DNA of 64,000 nt, from positions 1-64,000 of IMG/VR virus record IMGVR_UViG_3300025174_000008, one strand, 5' to 3'. The DNA is from a virus. This document shows, in pieces, positions 1 to 7,343 of this stretch. The translations under genes and the position numbers were made by a program. Each line of letters begins with the position of its first letter. Positions within the stretch are counted from its first letter, which is position 1. The notes under the pieces were generated by a model, which was not told the origin of the DNA, made no database searches, and was given only the letters and a program-made list of their open reading frames with translations.

Positions 1-397
1 CTCCACTGCCTCCGCATCCTGTTCTCCGTTCCGACTGCAGCACCCCTGCACGACGAGCCGCCCGACGAGTGGGCTCCACTGCCTCCGCATCCTGTTCTCC
101 GTTCCGACTGCAGCACCCCTGCACGACGAGCCGCCCGACGAGTGGGCTCCACTGCCTCCGCATCCTGTTCTCCGTTCCGACAATGACCCGCTCACCCACG
201 CGCACGCTGGTCGGTATGCTCCACTGCCTCCGCATCCTGTTCTCCGTTCCGACCGGTCCAGTCCTCCCTAGGAGGCGGAGCCCCATCGAGCTCCACTGCC
301 TCCGCATCCTGTTCTCCGTTCCGACTGAACGCTCGCCTCGACGATCAACCCGCACGGCACCGCTCCACTGCCTCCGCATCCTGTTCTCCGTTCCGAC
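1..397 (-). CRISPR. CRISPR array, 6 repeats and 5 spacers visible, cut by window start
   Basis: Six copies of a perfectly conserved 36-nt repeat lie at 1-35 (first base off-window), 73-108, 146-181, 218-253, 290-325 and 362-397. Spacers are 37, 37, 36, 36 and 36 nt at 36-72, 109-145, 182-217, 254-289 and 326-361. Spacers 36-72 and 109-145 are identical. Read on the minus strand, the same strand as the effector gene, the repeat starts GTCGGAACGGAG and ends GCAGTGGAGC. This repeat is purine-rich and forms only a weak 3-bp hairpin (TGC/GCA), so an extra RNA may be needed for processing. The 5' GTCGGAAC matches, from memory, the start of a CasPhi (Cas12j) repeat. More repeats probably lie before the window. 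Transcription strand is inferred from the effector gene. Confidence 0.97.
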
Positions 398-452
398 CCG
401 CTCGCTAGAACCTCCACGATCCTGATGCGTTGCGCAGCAACTTGCGAGCGGG
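397..452. ncRNA. Structured segment abutting array: leader or tracr/scoutRNA-like candidate
   Basis: A 9-bp perfect stem (397-405 with 444-452) closes a region containing a second hairpin (429-433 with 437-441, loop GCA). Inside the loop, CCTCCACGATCCTG at 411-424 resembles the middle of the repeat. Transcribed on the plus strand it could pair with a minus-strand crRNA through CAGGAT/ATCCTG (6 bp) and GGAGG/CCTCC (5 bp), separated by a small internal loop. A T5 run follows at about 469-473. It could equally be a degenerate repeat or the array leader. The role is inferred from pairing only. Confidence 0.35.
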
Positions 453-494
453 TCATGCACGGGTGTCCTTTTTCACTACCCGATGGGTTATCGC

Positions 495-1226
495 CTACTC
501 GGCCGGAGCCGGAGAAGTATGCGATTCCGATGGTTTGCGCGTAGCGCGAGCGCCTAAGGCTGTTTGAGCAGCACTGAGCCGCTCGCGAAGTTCCATATTC
601 TCAATCTCTAGTCGGGCGATCGTTCGGTCGCGCTCGGTGATAGCAGTTCTCGCTTCCCGCAACTCATTCTCCAGCGAATGGGAATGAACGCGGGCTGTGT
701 GTACTTTGTCGCGTAGCTTCGCAATCTCGGGACGCTTAGGAGTTGAAGGGCACACATCGGGATGCGCCGACTTGATTGACTGAATGATTGACGGTGCGGT
801 CTTGGGTGAGACCGGTTGACCAATCTCCGCACGCTTATCGGCTAGTCGTGCAAAACCCTCAGAGCGGAGTTCGGGAGGAAGGTTCTTGGCCACCGTAGCG
901 GCAGCAAGAGGACCAACACGCTGCACCCATTCCAAGCCATTATCGTCGATTACCGATAGCATCGCTCGATAGCGCGCCGGGTCTTCGTGGAGCGCGTTCT
1001 TCCGTAACCAGTGATCGAACGTCTGTGGTTCTTTGGAGTCCAATCCAGAGCGCCAATCTGCCGACCGCGTTTCGACCGCGTGCAAGAACAGACAGTAACT
1101 CGACTCTGCTTTGTCCCGTGCAACTCGAAAGTTCGCCAGCTCGCGTTGGACTAGTTCCCAGTCGGTCCAGTGCGCAAATACGATTCCAGCGTCATTGAGC
1201 AGCTTCGTCAGTTTCTTCGGTTCCAT
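495..1226 (-). CDS. Coiled-coil protein coupled to the Cas12-like effector gene
   Basis: Predicted 243-aa soluble protein of no family I recognise. The N-terminal ~140 residues look alpha-helical with several Trp and Arg/Glu-rich segments. Residues ~170-225 are a continuous charged heptad-like stretch (ELREARTAITERDRTIARLE), a likely coiled coil, followed by a Ser/Pro-rich tail. The start lies 35 bases inside the 3' end of the effector gene, so the two are probably translationally coupled, and the array follows directly downstream on the same strand. By position it is a candidate accessory protein of the CRISPR locus (for example dimerisation, DNA bridging or array maintenance), but nothing in the sequence proves a role. 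No cas1, cas2 or cas4 homolog is seen nearby. Confidence 0.8.
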   Translation of the reverse strand: MEPKKLTKLLNDAGIVFAHWTDWELVQRELANFRVARDKAESSYCLFLHAVETRSADWRSGLDSKEPQTFDHWLRKNALHEDPARYRAMLSVIDDNGLEWVQRVGPLAAATVAKNLPPELRSEGFARLADKRAEIGQPVSPKTAPSIIQSIKSAHPDVCPSTPKRPEIAKLRDKVHTARVHSHSLENELREARTAITERDRTIARLEIENMELRERLSAAQTALGARATRKPSESHTSPAPAE

Positions 1227-2919
1227 GGTTGATCGCCTTTCTGCGGACAGAGTCCGCGAATTCGGCTGCCTTTTTGAAAGCCTTACCTACCTCGATTAGG
1301 TCGTAGTGGGAGCTGGCGCCACCGGCGACAAATGTCTGCCATCCGGTCCATAGGTCTCTAGGTGCCACCAGATGGCATTCCGGACAGACCCAGTCATAAC
1401 CGCAAAAGTGCTTCAGCTTGGATTTGCCACAGTGAGGGCAAACGTTTGTCGGCTTGACGACTCGATGGGGGATTCCTGCCTTGGTAAGGGCCCAGCAGAT
1501 CTTGTCGCGTGCGGTACAGATTGGATATCGGCGCAGGATCTTCTCCACCCGAGCATTCGAGTGCGTGGGGCAGAAGTTACCGAAATCAGCAACTAGGACC
1601 TCCCCGACGGGGCCTCGCGTCTCATTCCAGCCATGTTTCCCTAGCCGGTCCCCAGTGGCGAGGCGCCGGACGCGAGACGCTGCCTGTTCGATGTGGGTTC
1701 GTGTAAAGTTTGTTTCCAACTCGGAGAAGTGCCGCAGTAATCGAGTGAACCGTTTCACTCCGTGGCCGCGTGCACCATGGCCCTGGAAGTCCTTGTGTTG
1801 ACCGCGGCTCGCTTTGCGGGCGTCAAGCCCAAGCTTGAACGCTACCAGGCTCGCTGTGTTGTCCTGTGGACCTTTCCAGGCATCGTCTGTGTAGCACCGC
1901 ACGAACGAGTCAATGCCGGGGCATACGGCCATCGCGCCGGTCCCGCTCTGCAGCTCCGGACGCGCCCGCGAGTAGGAGATATTTAGCGTCCAACGTCGTC
2001 TGTTGCAGTCCCATACCAGCCGGGCCGCGGCGCGCGCGTACTCACCAGAGAGAAGTCGCCGGATATCCGCCCAAGCCGATGGCCCCCTACCGTAGGCCTT
2101 GAATCGGATCTCAGGGATCCGACGCTCTACAGCACCCTGGACTCCCAGGGTCACATACAGTTCTCTGCCCTGCAACTCAAGCCGATAGCGGGAATCCTTG
2201 ATTGGCATCGAGATAGATGTGAACCATGGCGGAGACTGGTCGGCTTGGTTCGAACGTTGCCACAAAGCAAACTTGTCGGCCGCCAATTTGCTGGCCATCG
2301 CCATGACATCTCCGCACACGGATAGACCGTGAACGCGGTCATCTTTGGACTTCGACAAGAAATCGGTCACTGTCGCGGATAGAACCCGATATGCGTGAGT
2401 TCCTGCGTTGACTGTTCCGTTGTCACCACGGAACAGCGATAATACTGCCGCTCTCTGCCCGGCTACAACAGCCCGAGAGAGACCGAACAACAGCCAGCTA
2501 CTCTCTGCCGCATCCGCAGGGTTCAACTCAACCTTGAGGCATCCTCGTATTCGGAACAACCCATCGATCGCCGATGTATCATGCGTAAGCAACTCAGTGT
2601 TATCGAGCTGCCCAAGCTTGCGTTTTCCGTCTTTTACTTCGACGCCGTGGCCCTTGCGGGCACGGAAGACGACTGGCTTCTGAACTCCACGCAACAGGAG
2701 TTCTGATGTGAGCCACTCCCGAGCCAGGTCAAGATCCGCTGACCCAAGCGACTTGGGTCCCTTAGACGGTGCAGCGCTCGAGTCCAGGTCGCCGGGATGC
2801 AGAGGACTTGAGCGCGTGAGCTCAAGTTTGGCTGAGTGCATCTTGGCCTCGCCTTTGGGTGAGTGGAGGTCACCCTTCCTGCGACGACCCAGACTCGAAC
2901 GTTGTACTGTGCGTGTCAT
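1192..2919 (-). CDS. Compact Cas12/TnpB-like RuvC effector, phage-borne
   Basis: A 575-aa protein with the C-terminal layout of TnpB/Cas12 nucleases: RuvC-I around D337 (PGIDSFVRCYT), RuvC-II around D445 (VLVADFGNF), a zinc ribbon with C494/C497 and C512/C515, and RuvC-III at R521-D522. The spacing matches that of the TnpB elsewhere in this window. Two things are odd: the RuvC-II catalytic Glu is Asp, and the usual DxNAA of RuvC-III is DLWTGW. Its length is like the smallest type V effectors (Cas12f, Cas12m, Cas12n), and the array lies 0.8 kb downstream. It would bind crRNA and recognise, cut or block target DNA. A TTGACA-17-TAATGA promoter overlaps this start, so ATG at 2841 (549 aa, preceded by AAGGCGAGG) may be the real start. 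Assignment to a named subtype needs a search. Confidence 0.85.
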   Translation of the reverse strand: MTRTVQRSSLGRRRKGDLHSPKGEAKMHSAKLELTRSSPLHPGDLDSSAAPSKGPKSLGSADLDLAREWLTSELLLRGVQKPVVFRARKGHGVEVKDGKRKLGQLDNTELLTHDTSAIDGLFRIRGCLKVELNPADAAESSWLLFGLSRAVVAGQRAAVLSLFRGDNGTVNAGTHAYRVLSATVTDFLSKSKDDRVHGLSVCGDVMAMASKLAADKFALWQRSNQADQSPPWFTSISMPIKDSRYRLELQGRELYVTLGVQGAVERRIPEIRFKAYGRGPSAWADIRRLLSGEYARAAARLVWDCNRRRWTLNISYSRARPELQSGTGAMAVCPGIDSFVRCYTDDAWKGPQDNTASLVAFKLGLDARKASRGQHKDFQGHGARGHGVKRFTRLLRHFSELETNFTRTHIEQAASRVRRLATGDRLGKHGWNETRGPVGEVLVADFGNFCPTHSNARVEKILRRYPICTARDKICWALTKAGIPHRVVKPTNVCPHCGKSKLKHFCGYDWVCPECHLVAPRDLWTGWQTFVAGGASSHYDLIEVGKAFKKAAEFADSVRRKAINHGTEETDEAAQ

Positions 2920-2944
2920 TAGTATTTCCGTCGTTAGATGTCAA
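2916..2944 (-). promoter_or_regulatory. Sigma70-type promoter for the CRISPR effector gene
   Basis: On the minus strand TTGACA (2939-2944) is separated by 17 bases from TAATGA (2916-2921). Transcription would begin near 2909, inside the annotated effector ORF, which favours the downstream start at 2841. It suggests the CRISPR locus has its own promoter and need not depend on the leftward early operon. Confidence 0.5.
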
Positions 2945-2965
2945 CTGTGTTGGTGATAATTGTTG

Positions 2966-2993
2966 CCCCGAGCGCCGGACTCGAACCGGCGCT
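2966..2993 (-). other. tRNA 3'-end-like hairpin upstream of the CRISPR effector
   Basis: Minus-strand GCCGG-TTCGAGT-CCGGC (2974-2990) has a perfect T-arm with a canonical T loop, extended to an 8-bp stem (2971-2978 with 2986-2993), then CTCGGGG. No matching acceptor 5' strand, D arm or anticodon arm is found in the preceding 75 bases. It is either a remnant of a tRNA 3' end (a past attachment site) or a plain hairpin or terminator stem in the gap before the effector gene. Confidence 0.45.
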
Positions 2994-3076
2994 CTGAACG
3001 TCGCGGGGGGTAGTGCCTACTGGCACTGATTGAACGAGCAGGAATCGATATTGTTGCTGTCGGTCCTCATAGTGAA

Positions 3077-3250
3077 CTAGCACGTGGGCTTGGCGGTGGT
3101 GCAGCCGGAACACTCGTCCGGAACGCATTTGTACCCCTGCCCCGTAGCGAGACACGAGAGGCCGGACGAGCACCCCGTTTCCGTGGGTGTACGCAAGCAC
3201 TGCCGACCTCCGTTGAGCCGGCAGCCGCGGGCATGGCTCGCACGCGCGTG
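3077..3250 (-). pseudogene. Cys-rich reading frame without a start codon, possible remnant
   Basis: Between 2994 and 3443 no convincing gene is seen. One minus-strand frame, open from 3250 to a TAG at 3077, encodes 57 residues with eight Cys (for example LSCLATGQGYKCVPDECSGC), like the tail of a small secreted or lipoprotein. It has no ATG or GTG, only an internal TTG, and is preceded in frame by TGA (3251-3253). It may be a decayed moron gene or chance. Overlapping longer ORFs here have compositions unlike real proteins. Confidence 0.25.
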
Positions 3251-3443
3251 TCATCTGGCCACGCCGCCACCACCGTTAGCCCTCCAGGGCCTGGTCCGGA
3301 TTGTCCGCTCCGGCGCGTGGGGCTGAGCACCACCGCCCTCGGGTACTGGTTTCCTTGAGCCAGCAAAGCTGCACCTTCCCCCCCAGGCGTGCGCCGCCGG
3401 GGAGTTCTGCCTTCCAACGCAGGACGAGGTGCGCGCCCTAGAA

Positions 3444-3839
3444 TCATTCGCTACCCGGAGGGAACGGGTCAGGGAGCACGTCTGGGTTATCCGAACTTTC
3501 GGCACTCAACCCGTCCTGAGTCCAGTAACCGAGCAGGCCGACGATCATGTTCTGTACCCAGGCGTCCGGGTCGTAGTCATTATCCTCTCCGTTCACCGTC
3601 GTTACGCGAACGGCGTAGCGCGCGGCTTCGCTGATTTGTGCCGCAAGCCTATCTCGCTCCGGACCCGTACCAACGCGCATCGGCATAGGCGGTACGTTGT
3701 ACCCCGGCTTGTGGAGCCAGTGGTCGGCGCGAAGCGGAAAGCTCGCGGTGGCGAAGCCCGAACCGTCGGGTAAAACCCCAACTTCGTCCACTTTCCCTCC
3801 GCACTGCTCGACCATATCGATCACCTTTTCTGGAAGCAT
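3444..3839 (-). CDS. Hypothetical phage protein, 131 aa
   Basis: Not recognised. A 131-aa acidic protein beginning MLPEKVIDMVEQCGGKVDEV, with the start supported by an AAGGAG Shine-Dalgarno 8 bases upstream. The first half looks like a small alpha/beta domain, the last ~30 residues are Asp/Pro/Ser-rich and probably disordered. It lies 14 bases after the DHH gene and is the last gene of the leftward early operon; the gap before the CRISPR effector is ~500 bases. Confidence 0.75.
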   Translation of the reverse strand: MLPEKVIDMVEQCGGKVDEVGVLPDGSGFATASFPLRADHWLHKPGYNVPPMPMRVGTGPERDRLAAQISEAARYAVRVTTVNGEDNDYDPDAWVQNMIVGLLGYWTQDGLSAESSDNPDVLPDPFPPGSE

Positions 3840-3853
3840 GGTGGTCTCCTTTC

Positions 3854-4702
3854 TCAGAACGGGCAGGCCTTCATCTGGAACCCCGCGGCCTTCCGGTGCC
3901 CTCCACCGCCGTGCCGCTTACAGAACTCGCCGACGTCCACGTCTTCCCGGTCCGTGTAGAGGGACACGGACCAGATACCGTTCGGTCGCCGAACGAACGC
4001 GCACATGGCCTGGTAGAGCGACGGATCCCAAACGCTCTTGAAGGAGCGCGAGTTCACGAGTGAACGGTTAAGCGCGATCACCTTGAGGCCAGCGAGCTCT
4101 GCCGGAAACGCGCAACCGGCGCAGGCTTGGGCGTCCTGAGTGTCCTGGAAATCAAGCACTGTGCGGCCGACCTCGCAAAGGTGCTGTACGCAGTCGGGGT
4201 CGCCCGAGAACAACGCCACCCAGAGCGGGGAGAAGTCAGGGGTGGTTTTCTTTAGCGACCGCATCCCGTACTGGAAGGGCAGGACGTCTGGGTGAGCATC
4301 CAACGCCCAAACGTCGTAGCGCCCCAACAGGAACACAGACATCGGAACTGTCGATCGTTCGAAGAACCACTCCCAAGCGAGCTCACAGGCGGCCTTTCCG
4401 ATCAACCGGAGACCGGGCGTCATGTAGAGCGCCGGGTATTTCGCGGACTCCTTGATGGCCGACTCGTGGTGATCGATCCACACGAGCCGTTCGCAGGACT
4501 CCTGGAGCCGCACCATGCCATCGATGGGCTGGATGCTGAAGTCGACCATGATGACCTCGGTCTCCTTGTCGATCTTGTCCCACGGGAACGGGTCCCCGTA
4601 GTCGATACCGATGAGCTCGGCGTCCGGATGAGCTCGGTGCACGATGGCGCCCGAGCAGTGGCCGTCAAGGTCCGAGCGGTGATAAAAGCATAGAGTTTTC
4701 AT
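3854..4702 (-). CDS. DHH-family phosphoesterase
   Basis: Predicted metal-dependent phosphoesterase of the DHH superfamily, 282 aa. Motif I is HRSDLDGHCSG (D11, D13), motif III is WIDHHES near residue 75, and the C-terminal DHHA1 signature GGGGHRKAAGF is near residue 265. Family members cleave short oligonucleotides (nanoRNase, RecJ-like) or cyclic dinucleotides. Here it sits in an operon with a PD-(D/E)XK exonuclease and a putative annealing protein, so degradation of short DNA/RNA products or of a cyclic nucleotide defence signal are both possible. All metal-binding motifs are present, so it should be active. Confidence 0.9.
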   Translation of the reverse strand: MKTLCFYHRSDLDGHCSGAIVHRAHPDAELIGIDYGDPFPWDKIDKETEVIMVDFSIQPIDGMVRLQESCERLVWIDHHESAIKESAKYPALYMTPGLRLIGKAACELAWEWFFERSTVPMSVFLLGRYDVWALDAHPDVLPFQYGMRSLKKTTPDFSPLWVALFSGDPDCVQHLCEVGRTVLDFQDTQDAQACAGCAFPAELAGLKVIALNRSLVNSRSFKSVWDPSLYQAMCAFVRRPNGIWSVSLYTDREDVDVGEFCKRHGGGGHRKAAGFQMKACPF

Positions 4703-4758
4703 CCAGGTTCCGGGTTGGGTTTGTGGGGTTCCCGTCTCTCCGGGGTGCCACGCATGGT

Positions 4759-5130
4759 TCAGGGAGCCGCGTTCCTCCCCCGGCGTTCACTCGAGCCATC
4801 CCACCACGTTCGCGGGACAGCGCTAGAAGGCCGGCAACGTCTTTTGGCTACGCCGTGGAGCCCGACTTTTCGCCCAGGTCGAACAGGTGAAAAGACCAGC
4901 GGACCCATTTGGACCGTTCCTACGAACGCCGAATGCTTCGGCATGGGTAGTTCATGACCGGTACCTACCGACACGAACCCGTGCTGGATCTCCCTGCAGA
5001 GATGATCGACAATCGCCCAGATGCATGGGGTGTCTGCCTGCAGTTGCACGCCAAGGACACGTGCCCCTCTGGGCATAGGAATCGAGAACTCCCCAAACTG
5101 GGGATTGAACTGGTACTTGTAAATACGCAT
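4759..5130 (-). CDS. Small phage protein, DUF7352-like
   Basis: 123 aa. The first ~85 residues (MRIYKYQFNPQFGEFSIPMP, then PCIWAIVD and FVGTVQMGPLVF) follow the pattern of small phage and bacterial proteins grouped as DUF7352, function unknown. Those proteins normally end soon after the GTVxMGPLVFH segment. Here ~40 more residues rich in Arg, Pro and Trp follow, which reads like out-of-frame sequence and suggests a frameshift near the 3' end. It lies 18 bases before the exonuclease gene end in the same operon. Confidence 0.7.
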   Translation of the reverse strand: MRIYKYQFNPQFGEFSIPMPRGARVLGVQLQADTPCIWAIVDHLCREIQHGFVSVGTGHELPMPKHSAFVGTVQMGPLVFSPVRPGRKVGLHGVAKRRCRPSSAVPRTWWDGSSERRGRNAAP

Positions 5131-5148
5131 GGTGGTTTGCCTTTAGGG

Positions 5149-5829
5149 TTACGCCGCCACCTCGCGACACAGCCCCTGGAGCTTCGCGTCGAAGCTGTAG
5201 GCCCGGCGAAGCGCCATGAACATCTCGAAGGCTTCGTCCAGGGTCTCCACCGACCAGGTGTGGGGGATACATTCCCCGGTCCCCTTGTCGATCTGGAGCA
5301 GCAGAACGTCCGGCGGCTCGTCGGGTTTCTTCTGCTGGGCAAGCACGCGCTCGGCCGCTAACTGCAACAGGTGTTCCAGGTACACCCCGGACGCGAGTTT
5401 CCAGTCGGCGACCACCCGGCGGCCCCGCCACCGTCCGATGGCGTCCAGCACACCACCGAATCGGTATTCTGAGCTCACGAGCGCTATTTCGCTATGGATG
5501 ACCGAGAATTCCTCAGCCGACGCCCACTCCTTGAACCCCTCGAACCCATTCTGTCCCTGCATGAGGGCAACCTTATAGACGTCGGGGTCTACTCCGAGCT
5601 CCATGGCAGTCGGAATCCTGGGGGCCTGGCTCTTGTTGTGGGCGTCGATCAAAGCGTGCGCGATCTTGCCCGAAGCAGCCGCCGGGTCCCGGAATCCCCG
5701 GAGGTCCTCGCCGGCCTTGCCGACGCGCCACGCCCAGTTGATGAGCGCACCGGAGTCCTTGAACCGGTTGATGATCGAGGTCACGGCCGGGACGACTGCG
5801 CCGTCCGGCAATCGAAGTCGTGGTGCCAC
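5149..5829 (-). CDS. PD-(D/E)XK (RecB/Cas4-like) phage exonuclease
   Basis: 226 aa from a GTG start at 5829, chosen because a strong AGGAGG (5836-5841) overlaps the stop of the upstream gene; the longer frame to 5904 has an Arg/Thr-rich, unlikely N-terminus. Nuclease core: SGKIAH near residue 53-58, E114, GGVLDAIG (D129) and ADWK (D142, K144), the GxxD...(D/E)xK signature. Such enzymes resect dsDNA 5' ends to make 3' tails for annealing. The neighbouring 5840-7042 gene is a plausible annealing partner. Confidence 0.85.
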   Translation of the reverse strand: MAPRLRLPDGAVVPAVTSIINRFKDSGALINWAWRVGKAGEDLRGFRDPAAASGKIAHALIDAHNKSQAPRIPTAMELGVDPDVYKVALMQGQNGFEGFKEWASAEEFSVIHSEIALVSSEYRFGGVLDAIGRWRGRRVVADWKLASGVYLEHLLQLAAERVLAQQKKPDEPPDVLLLQIDKGTGECIPHTWSVETLDEAFEMFMALRRAYSFDAKLQGLCREVAA

Positions 5830-5839
5830 GGGTGTCCTC

Positions 5840-7042
5840 CTAGACCTTGTCGGTGTCGCCGAAGTCCGACATGTCGTCGATTTCGTCGTCCGGATCGTCC
5901 CCATCCTCTTCTGCGCCCTGGGTCTGGTCCGATACCCCGTCCCGGTCGAAGGTCTCGGCAGGCTTCGGGCTGCCCGCCGGTAGCTGCGCCGGCACCGACG
6001 TCTTGAGCTGCGATTCCAGGAGCCTCGAGGCTTCGTGAATCGCCTCGGTCGGCCCCTTCCCGAAGAGCAGCAGATTGGCCTGGTGCACCCGGAGGTAGTT
6101 CAGCATCTTGATCTGGGAGTCGAATTCCGCGTTGCCCGTCACGTAGTTCCCGTGCCGGTACAGCCGCACGACGACGAACGACTTGGAGAGCTGGACCTGG
6201 GTGTAGGCGTCGTTCAGACCGAGCAGCACCCGGACCAGTCGGTACTTCGCCTTGGTCTTCGTGGCCTGCTCGATGTTCACGCGAGAGCGCGCGAGCTGCT
6301 TATCGCTTTGGATCGACGCTTCGGGGGATCCGTCCCGTAGGTCGACCGTCTTCTCCTCGGTCTTGTCGAGCACGCTACCGTCGAGCTCTTCGCGCGTCCC
6401 GCGGCAGGTCCAGCGCTGGAAGAACGGGTGCGGCGGGCCATACGGGTACTTCCCGTATTCGTCGCGGTAACCTGGATTTCCGGGCAGGAACTCCGGCTTG
6501 TGGTCCAGATATTTGATGTTTGCCAAGAGCGCCAATTTCTTCAGCGCCCCGCCGCCGAGCGAGAACCGGTCTGGACCGCCTTCCGTGGGGTCTTTCTTTT
6601 GCTTGTAGACCATGCCGTCCGAGGGGTCCCCGTAGACGTCGAGCTTGCCAAGAGTGAGCGAACACCCGGGGGGAAGAGTATCGAGCGTTGTCGCGCTAGT
6701 CAGTAGGTTGGCGTACTTGTCGAGCTCAGCCATCCGGGCCGTGAAATCCTTCGGGTCCTCGATGGGCATGAGGAGCTCCGGCGGAATCTTGACGCGCTCG
6801 TGAAGCGCCTCTTTGGTGGCCGCCGGAGTCGACGGAGCCTGGGACTTCCCGTTGGCGCGTGCAGCCCGCTCTTTCTGGACAGTGTCCAGCTTGAGCCGGT
6901 TGCTCGAGGCCCACTTCCCGTCGGGGTCGTCGCGCAACTGGTCCCCGAGATACTTCTCCCAGAAGCCGAGCTGTTGGTCGCTCAGGTAGGCGATCGGAAC
7001 CGGATCTTCTCCCTTGCTCGGAGGTAGCTTGATTTCGGCCAT
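5840..7042 (-). CDS. Putative single-strand annealing (recombinase) protein
   Basis: 400 aa. Residues ~250-300 contain NIEQATKTKAKYRLVRVLLG followed by LNDAYTQVQLSKSFVVVRL, resembling the xAxTKAxxRaxRxxLGxxxxyTxxEL segment of phage annealing proteins, though the match is not to a family I can name. The C-terminal ~40 residues are strongly acidic (EEDGDDPDDEIDD) like tails of ssDNA-binding proteins. Directly upstream of, and coupled to, the exonuclease gene: exonuclease plus annealing-protein pairs are the usual phage recombination unit. Assignment rests on pattern and context. Confidence 0.6.
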   Translation of the reverse strand: MAEIKLPPSKGEDPVPIAYLSDQQLGFWEKYLGDQLRDDPDGKWASSNRLKLDTVQKERAARANGKSQAPSTPAATKEALHERVKIPPELLMPIEDPKDFTARMAELDKYANLLTSATTLDTLPPGCSLTLGKLDVYGDPSDGMVYKQKKDPTEGGPDRFSLGGGALKKLALLANIKYLDHKPEFLPGNPGYRDEYGKYPYGPPHPFFQRWTCRGTREELDGSVLDKTEEKTVDLRDGSPEASIQSDKQLARSRVNIEQATKTKAKYRLVRVLLGLNDAYTQVQLSKSFVVVRLYRHGNYVTGNAEFDSQIKMLNYLRVHQANLLLFGKGPTEAIHEASRLLESQLKTSVPAQLPAGSPKPAETFDRDGVSDQTQGAEEDGDDPDDEIDDMSDFGDTDKV

Positions 7043-7070
7043 CTCATTCCCTCACTTCTCGTGTTTCAGT

Positions 7071-7340
7071 TCAAATCCAGGTTTCATAAATCGAAAGGTC
7101 ATCCCCCTGCATTCGCGCCATCCGCACGAACCCCTGTGGAATCCACTCCCTCGCCTCATCGAGGCTCTTCGCAAACCTCGGGACCACGTCCGCCACCGGC
7201 TCAGTCTGCCCCCGGCGCACCCAGTGGCGCCGCACTACGAATCCCTCTGGGTAGTCCAACGGGTGATCGTGGATGGCAAAGACGGTCATCTCGACGATGC
7301 CCTCCGGGTTGGGCCATGTGGAACCGAGGTCGACTTGCAT
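7071..7340 (-). CDS. Hypothetical phage protein, 89 aa
   Basis: Function unknown. An 89-aa protein with the central segment MTVFAIHDHPLDYPEGFVVR and a C-terminal FAKSLDEAREWIP, a pattern I associate with small conserved phage proteins. It lies between the annealing-protein gene and another small gene, with gaps of 28 and 3 bases, in the leftward operon. Confidence 0.7.
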   Translation of the reverse strand: MQVDLGSTWPNPEGIVEMTVFAIHDHPLDYPEGFVVRRHWVRRGQTEPVADVVPRFAKSLDEAREWIPQGFVRMARMQGDDLSIYETWI

Positions 7341-7343
7341 GGA

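Noticed and set aside
182-217. Possible self-target of spacer 3 near 41608 (GTGGGTGAGCGG)
   Set aside because: Only about 12 consecutive bases match, in a G-rich repeat; consistent with chance.
69-425. Open reading frames through the CRISPR array
   Set aside because: They translate the repeats (repeated LHCLRILFSVPT) and are a by-product of the 36-37-nt spacing.
3067-3447. 126-aa minus-strand ORF
   Set aside because: Arg/Pro/Gly-rich, no ribosome site, no domain; likely GC-driven open frame.
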